Assembly: GCF_035582795.1 (NCBI RefSeq)
Contig: NC_134373.1
Span: 25,018,501-25,082,500 of the forward strand
Reading direction: 5' to 3'
Source of the DNA: Mycteria americana
Lineage: Eukaryota > Chordata > Aves > Ciconiiformes > Ciconiidae
Length of the DNA: 64,000 nucleotides
Below the pieces are notes generated by a model. The model searched no databases. It was not told the origin of the DNA and was given only the letters and a program-made list of their open reading frames with translations. This document shows positions 36,701 to 48,325 of the stretch, piece by piece. The translations under genes were made by a program, and so were the position numbers. Position 1 is the stretch's first letter. Each line of letters begins with the position of its first letter.

Positions 36701-39700
36701 AACGGGACAAGGAAACAGGCACAAGCTGTTAGGAAAAGTCAGGTAGGTTATCACTGTCTTTTGGCTCATCTGTGGAAAAACTCATCTTCACTGAAATGCA
36801 AATCTTGAATTCAGAGACATTACAGCCTAAGGGATGAGAAGCAACCTATATACTATATTCCTTTATTCTCCCTCTTTCTCCTTCCTGATTCCCATTAATT
36901 ATTTTTGTTATTTTGGGGAGGGGGGAGTGTGCTTTAATCTGAAAACCCCTCAGAGAATACACTTTTGAAACACCTTGCCAAAATAAGGGTTCTGCTATCA
37001 GCGTCCTTTGCAAGCAAAAGGCAAACAACCAACTTGCAGAGGGAAAAAAAAAAAGATAATACGTTATCAGTTCTATCGACAGTAATACCCACGAAGAGAA
37101 ATACCTTACGAGAGCCTTCCATAATATGAATAGGAGGTACAGTCAAACCAAGCAAGATATCCTCCCAGGCCAATAAATGTCAGAAAATTAAAAAACATAA
37201 ATTGAAACAAAAATTGAGTAGGAGATACTGCTTATTCTGAAAGAAAATATTATTTGCCCAACCAGAGTAAGATGAAGCTAAGAAATACACTGAGAATCAA
37301 GCAAGCCAAGAAGATCATCAAATACCAGAAACAGAGACCACATTTTGCAGGGGCATGCTAAGACTGTCCATAGTTGGACACTGCCGCTCCCTGTCCTGCC
37401 AGCCTCACCTGACCCACACAAACACTAATTCTGATGAGCACAGAAACACCAAAGGGCTGTATCATGAAAACTGTTATTTACAATACATCAAGGTATAATT
37501 ATCACACACAATAACTAGCATGCGGCATTGCAATGAAGCCATTTCCTTCAGCAGATAAGCCCTCAAAAAATTACCAATCTCAGAAATACAGAAGAGCGCA
37601 GAGTCCCCCTCGGCTGGCCTGAGGACAACGCACGTCTACCAGAGGAGACGGGTTGCTGCAGTATGGCATCACAAAAGGGTGCTGAAGGAACACAAACTGT
37701 TTGGGGCTTGTATTCTCTCTTCTGCTTGAATTTATGTAAAATCCCTAATGAATAGAAGTTAATTAGCTACACTTAAGACTCATACACAACTACGGCCATA
37801 GGGAATAAACAGGTTCACCAGCTGCTGTATTACTCCAACTACACTGTAAATTGCTGCATGCTATTAACATGCTCTCCTGGCTTCAATAAAGAAAATCTTA
37901 TTGAAATCAGTAGCACACATTTCCTATTTCAGTGAGACATTGCAAAATTAAAATGATATGTAGTAAAAACAATATGTGTGAGCCACCTGCTTACTGTATG
38001 ATAGAATAGATTGGCATAGAATGACAGCTGCTGCACAGCCAACATTTCAGATACTGTACTACCTTGCCAACTGGACTTAAATTCACACATGATTTCCTTG
38101 ACTAGCACTGAATGAATTTTTGCTGCTATAAATATGCATTGGCAATTGTGATGAATCATCCTGGATACTAAGGGTCACTGTTAATTCAAATACATCAAGA
38201 ACTGTATCCAGTGCAAAAAGCCACCAGAGCACATACTGGTGAGTCAGGACAGTTTTGATGACCTACATGTAAAGAACATGCCTTGACCCACGATAAAGGG
38301 TTACCAATAATGAAGATAGCCCCTGCAGAGCTTGCTGGATACTCATAGCACAAAACGCTAGATGTTAAACCCAAAGAACTGATTAATTGTTGCATGTCTC
38401 CTCACACTAGCTTGCAGTCTGTGAGAGTTACCATGACCAAGACCTTACAGCCTTATTTAGGCACCTAGAGCCAGATTCAGATAGCCTAAACTCCACTAAG
38501 TTCTTACACCTATCCTAGGCCTATTCTACATCTGCATTTTGTTTTTAGCAGACTCGAGGCAGGCCACAGCTCTACCCCTTAGCTGGGCTTTCTGAATCCC
38601 TCTTCAGGTTCATGTGGTTCTCAGCACTGCTCAGTCACAGGGGTTTAGCGAAAGGCAGGCTATTTGATATTGCTTCTAATTCCCATGGATTTCAATTAGA
38701 GCCATGTGTCTGATTATGTTTGCAGATCTGTTTTTGCTGTTTTTATATTAAGAGGGGATGCCTAGAAACAGTAAACGTTTCTTTTAGTCTAACTTTCTAT
38801 GCTAGCAGCTCATGTCTAAAGTCAGCGCTGACAGGAGCTCTAACAAGGAACCACTGCTTTAGATTTTCCTGATAATAAAATATTCTTTGCATATGTAATA
38901 ATAAATAGTCTGGGTCTGCAATGGGAAATAATTTTATAAGGATAAATATGATTTACAGTTCTTCAACAAGCGACAATACTGTAGAGTTCACAGAAGGGCA
39001 GGTTTGGGGTAAAATCGGTAATCTAGTTTAACCAATTCAAATGCCAATACCCCATCTGCTAAGTCTCTTTATTTTATATCAGTCTGCCATTTTCTCTTAG
39101 TGGTAGCATCAATAAACATTGCTGGTAATCATCTGCTTGTGCTCTAATGTGGCATATTCATTTTCATTGAACAAAGCCAGGCTGAAGATCCCTGGAAAAA
39201 AAAATGTGACTTGTTTAGCTGTGATTCAGACCCATGTCTCTGATTTAAGAATGACTCAAAGTTGCGTCATCACCAAACCTGAACACAAATAGTTTTTATC
39301 ATATACCCAGCTAAATGCTAATAGCAACTATGTTTTATTTATTCAGAAGAAATTTTCAATTACATGGGTTTTTTCTCATTTTGCCAAGTGCAGTGGAACA
39401 TTTCAAAAAAGCCATCAATTTGAGGAGTTCACTAAAAACAATATTTGTATCTGATGACATGTAACAGGATTCCAGCTGGAAAATACCACTTAGATTTAAG
39501 AAAGGGTTTGTTTTGCTTTCTCTCCTTTCAGATAGATTTGGAATTCACAGACATGAAAGGCTGGATAACAAAGCCTAGATTGAGGCTTCCCTTAGCCAGT
39601 TTTTGCCATAAAATTCTGAAATACATCTAGCACATTCACAGTCTGCGGCCAGAGACGACCTAAAACACTATTACAAAGGCAGGTTTTGCTTCTCTGGCAT

Positions 39701-40950
39701 TGTAAAACTACAGTTACAATAATTTAATCAGTCACAGCCATTCATAGTTAAAACAGGCCTGATAATCAGTGGAGGAGGCCACTTACTCTGAAAAACTAGG
39801 AGATGATAAGCTCTGGCTTGCACAGTAACTTTAAAGCCTCACAGTTTTTGAGTTCCCATCAGGCTTCTTGGGCTTCCGACAGGAGCAAGGCAACAAGAAA
39901 CTTGCGTCCTTCAGCCTTAAGAGGCTTATCAGTTAGACAGGGAGGATCTGCAACTGTCCAGTTGTGAGATCAACCTGATACCCAGGTTACCAAAAAGGCG
40001 GAAGCTGGAATACCAGGCTGGCAAGGAACCCTCTGGGAATCCCCTAAGTTTCTTGACTTTTCTTGCTTCTTCAAACAAGCTATCTCCATTAAAAATGCCA
40101 TTTTCAAAAATTCTGCATTCTCGGATGTGAAAATGTTCCATTACAGATTATTGTCAGGACAGGCGGCTTATCTCATGGGTCACCAGTCCCTGAACAGCCC
40201 CATGCTCCTGGAGGTCCTCTACACACAGAGGCAGAGGACACAGAGCTCAGCACCACTGAGGACCAGGGGCCCCAGGGCGGCTGGAACAGGCTGTGACCTG
40301 CCTGCTCACCGGCGGTGAACTAGGGTAGTTCTGCCCTTAGGACATACCCTGTAAAATGTAAGATCCCCATGCCTGTCAGCTAATATTGTACCCTGCCCTG
40401 GCATCGTAATGGAAACGGCTGTGCTTTCTGAAGGCATCATCTTTGACATGAGACGTAAAACCACACGTTTGTTGTTTCTATATTTGACATACTGATCTTG
40501 AGTTTGGGGAGGAAACAGTAGCTTCTGCTAACAGAGATCAGAAACGTCTTTTGGGAGGTGGAATGTAAAACCACGTCCTCAGAAAAGAAGTTTATCTTTT
40601 AGTGAAAACTCTGATGGTAACAGCACTGCTCTCCCAAGTGACTAGAACCCACTTTTCAAAGGAAAGACTGCAAAAGTACACATAGACTAAGTTTACAAAT
40701 TATATTCTTGTACATTTGAATCATCTGTATAGTCACTGATGGGAAAAAAAAAAAAATGTATGACCTCAGCACAGAGCCGCTGTTAAGGTACCAAAATCAC
40801 CTAAACAATCTCTTGCATTTATTCTTCAAATAACGTTACTTTCTGTAACACTCATACTACAAATGACGCTTGTATTTTAGACCGTAGCGCACACAAAAAG
40901 CAAAACAAATACCAGCCGCTGGAAAAAAGCAAAGGTACTTGAAATTTTGA
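30786..40950. other. Non-coding intergenic DNA
   Basis: No gene is recognised in this 10-kb AT-rich stretch. The longest open frames (for example 32159-32569 on the plus strand) have no domain signature and are of a length expected by chance. A 15-bp direct repeat (tgtaagatctttcag) occurs at 32953-32967 and 32981-32995. A faint ancient-repeat pattern lies around 38660-38720. The rest shows nothing I can name. Confidence 0.65.
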
Positions 40951-41062
40951 AGTAAAAACGTCCAAGCGGTGTCGGGACTACGCGGCGCATTCTGCAGGCG
41001 CGGCCCGACACCGCACAACGCCCCGCCTCCCGCAGCACCACGGGGCAGGCTGGCCGCCGGGA

Positions 41063-41074
41063 TGCGCATGCGCA
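41063..41074. promoter_or_regulatory. NRF1 binding motif
   Basis: TGCGCATGCGCA is the full palindromic NRF1 consensus and lies in the centre of the isolated CpG island. Confidence 0.7.
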
Positions 41075-41130
41075 GCGGCGCGCCCCCAGCCGGCGGGGCG
41101 GCAGCCGGAGCAGGGCGCGGCCGGCCAGCG

Positions 41131-41144
41131 CCGCCAGAGGGCGC
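41131..41144 (+). promoter_or_regulatory. CTCF binding motif
   Basis: CCGCCAGAGGGCGC matches the CTCF core CCASYAGRKGGCRS except G for A at position 3. The motif is on the plus strand, so any loop it anchors would be directional. Confidence 0.6.
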
Positions 41145-41401
41145 CCCGCCGCCCGGGAGGCGGCTCGTGCCGGAGCCGGCGCAGCAGCAGCGGCGCATTG
41201 CCCCGCCCCCTCCCCGGCGAACCGAATGTATCGCTCGAGCCAAAAAAGAAATCTATATTAAGATACTGCTAATGTTCTAACAAAGTGACACAAACAAGTT
41301 GCACCGCTAACAACTCACCTTCTTCCTACTCTGGGTATTTATAGCAAGCTCTGGAATTTTACTGATGCACCACAGCCTATTAATTCTGCTGTCCGTGTGT
41401 A

Positions 41402-41433
41402 CCCCCCCCCCTCAAAAAAAAAAAAAAAAAAAA
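41402..41433. repeat. C10-TC-A20 simple repeat
   Basis: Ten C, then TC, then twenty A on the plus strand (A run 41414-41433). No retrogene body is visible beside the A run. Confidence 0.9.
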
Positions 41434-43109
41434 GTAGGATAAACAAGGGACAAAGTGAAATCTTTAAAATGGAATTTCCTCCCCACAGTTTATTTAAATT
41501 AGGTCTTTAGGACTGAGCTTATCAAGCCAACCGGTAGGCATCCTGCACACGGCATAGCACCTAGCTCCGGCTCCCTGCGTGTGCTGAATCATGGCGACCC
41601 ATCTTACAGGAGCCGGTGGTACGTTCACATATTACGGAGCAGGAACAAACCTTTCACTATGACAGTCTCTTAAACAGAAAGTTGTTGGTAAACAAAGTTA
41701 AAAACCAATTGACCAGTTATTAAATGACCTTAGAATAAAACATGCTGTTACTGTACTTGAGCTAGCGCAGCACAAGTAAATATCTCTAAAAGAAAAAGCA
41801 AAGTCTTCTATGACAGAAACCAATTTGATATGGAAATGGGTCAACAGTTGCTTAAGATGTAGCACAGTTTTGATTTGATCTGCTATATTTGGACTCTGTA
41901 TGAGGCGCTTCCAGTAACATCGGTATTGCTTATACATGAGACTTTTGCATAATCACTGTATGAAGCATTAGAATTCTTCAAACCGAGAATGATTTTCAAA
42001 ATGACTATACATATCTATGTTAATAATGTGGATTCAACAGTATTTGCTGAAGAAAAAGAACAACTGTTTTCTAAAACAATTAGGATTCATGATACATTGC
42101 TTGGCAGACTATTGTTCAAAAGCCCACATAGTCCTTCGCCAAGAGAAGCCCAAATGCATCCATGGGCACCAAGTTATGCATAACACTGAGCTCAGAATAC
42201 GCACTGATCAAACAAGGAAAAATACAAAAATAATTGGACATACATTTATTTTACAAATGAAATTCTGTAATTGTAGCAAACTGGGTTTTATATTGTTGCT
42301 TTTCAGCCATGATCACAGTTTGAGTTGGTTTTGTCTTAAGAAAACAACCAGATTCCATGTTAAGATTTTTTTTTCAAGGATATTGTATAACCTTGTACTT
42401 CCACATACCTCAGCTGCTAGCTTTCCAGTCTACTTTGTTATTCCTATGCAGTCCCTAGTAATCCTTGTATCACCACAGAGATTAAGCTAATTTCGCTCCT
42501 GAAAACTGTAAAAGATCATTTCACCACACTTACCACCATGTTAGGGAACCTTCCCCAGCCAGCAGTGAATTCTCCTTCCTTTTACTTCCTTGGCCTCCGC
42601 TCACATACGCTAGCAATACAGTCGTATTGGTGGTTCTTTGCCCTTGTGTTCTGCTGTCTGACCTTGGGAAGAAGAACACACATATGTAATATTTTCCTTT
42701 AAGTATGTAATAACAACAAATATAAGCATTCACATCCTAAAAGCCAAGTGCAGGCATTAAAAATCAGTTGTTGACTCCTGCAGAGTGATCATACAAAGGA
42801 ACGTGACCCTGGTCATGGATGAGGTCCTGGAAGCTCTCACAGCATAGAGCCATGATTAGCTGCTAGGCATGGGCAACCTTAAAAAAAAATTGTGGCGACC
42901 ATTTTCAATTGACCTCTGCATGCTGTTTGACACTGAAAGAGGACACATTCAGATTATATTAGCATAGGTCATAACATTAGCATATTATCTCTGCAGAGAC
43001 ATAAAGGAGTTACTGTAGCCATAGTAAGCCAGAGGTTTGCTGAAATCTAGGGAAGTGGGAATGCTAGGTCTTCACACAGAAAACAAAGTGAGACAAAAAA
43101 TGCACCAGG

Positions 43110-43179
43110 CTATTTGTGATTAATAATAATGATTCTAAAGACAGTCTATTTCTGATTAATAATAGTGACTGTAAAACCA
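43110..43179. repeat. 36-bp tandem duplication (2 copies)
   Basis: Two head-to-tail copies start at 43110 and 43146. Both begin ctattt(g/c)tgattaataata and diverge slightly toward their ends. Confidence 0.8.
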
Positions 43180-46100
43180 ACATGAATTATAATTACAGGG
43201 GTTACTAACCTTTACAGAGGCCACATGAATATCCATTGGATTCCACTGTCCGTCCTGTGTCTTATATACCAATAAAGGTGATATTCTGAGCACAAGTGTC
43301 TCTACAATACATATCTCTACAAGGGTACAGCCCATTCAGTTGAAGCATATTTTAACCTAATAATTCCTATAGCATATTGCAATTATTAGACTAACTGCTA
43401 TTAGTGAAAACCAAACCACTCAATCCTATGTCTGGCTCTGTAACAGATGTCATACATAATGTTTAACAAGTAGTTCATGTCTCTTGACATCATTTTACCA
43501 TTTGTAAAATAAGAATGCTTTGAGATCGTTGAATAGTAGACATTATAGAAGTAGAAAGCACTGACGATTATTTGTTGTATTATTATTATTTAACGTAACA
43601 TATGGATGCAAAATTCTGGCTTGTTTGACCAGGAAGACAGCCCTATATGTTTAAAATTAAATTAGCAGAGAAAAAAATTAAGCAAACAGACTATCTCAAA
43701 TAGGAAATGAAATAAACAGTATGGAGCTCTTTAAATACATAACAAGTAATCAGCGAAAGGGCTGTGAACGGAACCTGAGTGGGAAGCTTGTGACCAGTGA
43801 GGCTGATATTGCTGGAAGCCTGAATGAAAGTTAAAAGGCTCCATGACTAGGCCAGACTATACAGGCAATTAGAAGTGCTGAATGTTGCCAAGGCATCAGG
43901 CCAACAAGAATTACAACCCAACAAACTGAATGGAGGAGAGTGGGGGGAGAAAATAAAGAAAAAGGAAAAAAAAGGAAAGGCTTTAATTAAATATTTGAGC
44001 TCTCACAAGGGATGGGGAAAATGCCAGGTAACTGGAAGATGGTTAACTAAACGGAGGGGCTCTGTTCGCTCATTAATGCGTGGGGGAATTTACAAGTGTA
44101 ACTTCTACTACCATTAACTGGAGCTACAGTAAATGAGTGATGCCCGCGTATACTGGTGGGGAAAGGCTCCTGTTACCTAGACTGGTCTCACCTGGTAAGG
44201 GTTTATTGAAGAGTCATGGGGTGATTTTTGGATCTGAATGAAAAAGGTCACCAAGATGGAACTTCTTGAAATAAAAGTTTGTACTACTTTAAATGCAGGG
44301 TGATCCCAGAATAAAGCAATATTTTCGTAAGAACTTTTCTTAGCAGCATTTTTTCAGAATTGTGCAAACATTTACTTCTCTCTGCCCTGCACCTCAGAAA
44401 TCCCGAAATAACCCTGTGGACACACGTCAAATTCAAAGTGGATAAAGTAACTTCATTTCTGCAGTTCCTTGTCAGAAGGGTCACCAGTTGGGATGATTTG
44501 ATTGTGCCTGTGCCGAAATGAGACAGGGAAATGAAGCCAGCAGGTCACTCACCCGCAAAGAAACAGTAGGAAAGAGGAGAACAGAAGTACTTGTGAAAGG
44601 ACCTAACATTGGCAACGGCAGGGGAAGAACTGCAAGTGTACTATGTCACTGGACCCAATTAGAAACTCTATAGATGTAATTACTTCAGATAAGCATATGT
44701 ACATTTTTAGGCAGCTCCAAATCCCATGGTTTTCATGACATCTATCACATGTCAAATTTTAAATGCATGTTAGTTATAATACACCATTTTGCTATCCACT
44801 GTTTCTCCATTAGATCTGAAGTTTGCTTCAAAACAAAATTTTAAGCTGCATTGTTCCTATAGCACTATAATGAAGTCAGAAATTATTTCCAGAGTAAAAA
44901 GGGGTTTGTATTTTTTTCAGCCGCAATCAGCGAAATTTTGGAATATGTAAAATATGCTGTATTTTCAGAGCCCATGCATGCAAACCAGAAATAATAGCTT
45001 TAGTAACTCTTTCAGGTACATAAAATGGAGAAGTAAGGGCCAGGAAGCTTATGTCAGAGTCCCATGTTGGTTATTTTACCAGTATTTCTAACGGAAAAGG
45101 AGAAACCATCAGAGTTTCAGAGCATGGCATTAAAAAAAAGGGCAGAATTCAGCATCTCTTCTCCACATGACTATTTATCATGGGATGGTTTAGAACAAGG
45201 AATCTATAAAAAAAAAAAAGGCTCATGAAGAAAAAGGCTATAAGGCTATAAGCCTTCACAGTCTTGAGGCCACACAAAATCTTTTTAAAACCCAAACTGC
45301 CCTCAGATGTTCAAGAACTTCGTCTCTCAAGTGAAACGTGTCTATACAAGCACATTTGAAAAGACTTTGTATTCTCGACTTTTACTAATGCTTTACCAGA
45401 AAGGTAGTCAGGTAGCCACCTCAATAAGCCCAATGTTTTTGAAACTTACAGACCAATTTGGACTTGTATTATTCCTGTAATGAAATAAGAGTCCAATATA
45501 CCTTAAAGAGTAAAGGAGAGCATTAGCACAATAAATTAAAATTATGACTACAACTAACAGTAATTGAGAGAGATATCTATTAAAGTATTTACTGTTCTTG
45601 AAGACACGAATCATTTCATATCATCATCACAGGATTACCTTATAAAAGGTAGCTGCCAAGAACGATTCACTTTCTTCTCTTGCCTACCCTCATGAAAACA
45701 TGGACATCTGTAAAGGACAGAACAGATCCACATCTACAATTGCTATGAAAGAGAGTTTATTTCAAAAGTACATCCTTTATGGCCGTAACAGAATCAAATA
45801 TTAGACAATCAATTCAGCCATTATTTTTATATAGAACTTAAATGCTGACACAAAAGCCAAAGTCAACATTACTAGCCAGATCTGTTAAATTTCTCAAGAT
45901 TAAGATGGGAAAAAATGGAGAATTTTCACATTAAGGTGGTGGGCTATATTGTAGCTTAATTTATAATTTCCAGGCGTATAAGGCAAGCATAGACAGACCA
46001 TATGTCTTTTCTTGGCCTTTAAATGCTCCTATTTTCCACTAGACTTGCCTTTTTCTCCATCTATTGGCAGCCATATCATTTGCTATTCAGGTGATTGGCT

Positions 46101-47318
46101 GTAATGAGCCAACTCCTGTTTCCGTATGAATAATCACTTTTTTCCCCAATTACTTAAGCTGCCAGCAAGTCACTGGTGTCATGTTCTTTGATGCAAATCT
46201 GACTGTCAATAGAGAACAGGACTACATAAAGAGAGAATTTATGATGATACCCTTAGCTTAATATTTTTCATAAATGCTATTCAGTTTATCTTCCAGGGAA
46301 TATGGGGAAGGCAGCAATGGTCCACAGTAAGAAGTAAGAATATCTTTAATTGGCTTTGTGTTCCACATGCCCTTGTAATCAGCCTTCCCATATGGTAGTC
46401 TGAAATAAATTTATCAATCTCCATTTATGTATCTATGTCACTTTAAAAGGTCCATTTTAGTCAATATCAAAATCTATAAAAATGTCACATTTAATTTTAA
46501 AATTTTATTTAAAAAGTTAGAATACTGAATACATAGTTTGATATTTACAATTTTTGGAAATAAGCAGACACACAGAAAAGCATGGGGAGGGGGAAAGCTT
46601 CTGAGGCCAATGAGCACTAGTTATTAACAATACAAGAACTAAATATATCATTTTAATTCACTTTTTTGAAAGTTCATTTTTTATTAATCTTTCTTAAATG
46701 GGCTTGCATATTCTTCACTTAAAGGCAAACAGCTTACATTTTGCAAGCCAAGTGACCTTCTTCTTGAATCCACCATGATAAGTGTGATCACGGGGTAAGG
46801 GGCAGATTCCTTCCCGCTGTTGGCACTCCTGATTGCAAGCACCATGTTTGACAGTAAATAGCTACAGAACAAAACTATTTTCCACCAAAATATTGCTATA
46901 TTAAAATTCTAATACAAAACAATAAAAGCAACGCTACCCAGTATTCAAGGCCTAGTTTATTAACTACCTACCTTCAGACCTGTATCATTTCAGGAAGCCT
47001 CCCCAGATCTCTGTCAAGTAGATTTTCCAAGTGTTGCCCATTTTTGCCAGGTGATTCCAATTAAACACCATTTTAAGCCTCTGAGTAATTTTTTGAACAT
47101 CTGCTTCTGCAATATAGATACCAGCAGCCAGTCTAAAGAGAAAGATATTTTCAATGCATATTAAAAATGGCTATTGGTGCTACAAAACTCAGATTCAGTT
47201 CTGCATGTTCCCAGGTGCTCTCAATTGGGACTTTACCTATTAACTAATTAGCTGCTGTAGGAAGATCTTTTATAACAGCAGGTGTCCTAAACTACTGCTC
47301 TTTTGCTGAAAGAGTTTC

Positions 47319-47336
47319 GGGGGGGGGGGGGGGGGG
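47319..47336. repeat. G18 homopolymer
   Basis: Eighteen consecutive G on the plus strand in AT-rich surroundings. Confidence 0.95.
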
Positions 47337-48211
47337 TATTGAAAACAAAATAATAAATTATTGTTTATGTGAGATTGACAGCACTTTTCACAGAGCTGAG
47401 ACAAAACAAGAAGCCAGCAAAGGGAAGACAGGTGAAAAGCAAAATTATTTCTTTAACAGTCTGCTAAGAATTTTATCATCTTTGATTGTGCTGATTTACA
47501 AAAAGGAAAGGTCCTTTTTCTAATCTCTGTAAGGGAAAAGGAAGAGGAAATAGCTGCTAAACTTGAAATTCATTAATGAAATGCATTTAATACCTAAATG
47601 AAACAAAACAGTAATGTTAAATGCAGTGTGCTTAATTAACTTGCAAAAATACAATTTTTTTTTAAGTTTAAAGTTGCTGTTTAATGACAACCTGTTTTTA
47701 TTATTCCTACTGGGCTAAAATCTGTTTTTAGATGCACACATAAATCAGAGCAGCTCACAGGTTTCTCCGATTACTCAAGATCAGTACTGGATTTGACTCT
47801 GTACTAAGCAAGGTTTTCTCCCCACATGCTGAAATGGCACATAAGCAAAAATAAATTAATTAACTTTGATACAGGAGTTAACTAGAAATTGTACAAATAA
47901 TTTTATACATTTTTTTCACCAATGCATTTTAGAAGGTGTTTTAAGACCATTGCCCGTTATAAAGTCTGTACGCAAGCAAAACCGGCTGCCACAAACTGTA
48001 GAGGAGCACTGCTGATCAGGTACCAGGTCAAAGGCGTTTAGACCCTGGAAGGAACAAACAGATGTCTGATTGGATTTCCAAAAGTTAAGGTACCTGCCTG
48101 CTCTCTAGTTGCCTAAATGCTTTCAAATCTCTTAATAAATACTAATACAAGGCACAGACTAGCTGGAGCCTACATTTGAAATCTGCTCTCAAACTTCATT
48201 TGCAGATTGGC

Positions 48212-48225
48212 CAGATGGTAATTAG
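48212..48225 (+). promoter_or_regulatory. Composite proneural E-box and homeodomain motif
   Basis: CAGATGG (an E-box favoured by NEUROG/NEUROD factors) directly abuts TAATTAG (a homeodomain core). Whether it acts as an enhancer is inference from the motif and the neighbouring forebrain genes. Confidence 0.35.
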
Positions 48226-48309
48226 TGTGGAGGTGTTCTCCAGGCAGACTTGCTTTCAGGGCAGGGTTTTTTAAATTTTATTGGGGTTGGGGGAGGAGAA
48301 AAGGAAGTC

Positions 48310-48325
48310 TTTTTTTTTTTTTTTT
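48310..48325. repeat. T16 homopolymer
   Basis: Sixteen T followed by five C on the plus strand. Confidence 0.9.

Larger units (their letters stand above)
40955..41235. promoter_or_regulatory. Isolated CpG island with NRF1 and CTCF motifs
   Basis: A compact, very GC- and CpG-rich block of about 280 bp stands alone in AT-rich DNA between SLC4A10 and TBR1. It holds a perfect NRF1 palindrome TGCGCATGCGCA (41063-41074). It also holds CCGCCAGAGGGCGC (41131-41144), which fits the CTCF core at 13 of 14 positions. Both motifs suggest a real regulatory element, either a promoter of an unannotated transcript, an alternative SLC4A10 start, or an insulator. No coding exon is recognised in it. Confidence 0.65.

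Noticed and set aside
42017..42490. 157-codon plus-strand frame in intergenic DNA
   Set aside because: No domain, no repeat match and no splice context. One or so frames of this length is expected by chance in 64 kb of AT-rich DNA.
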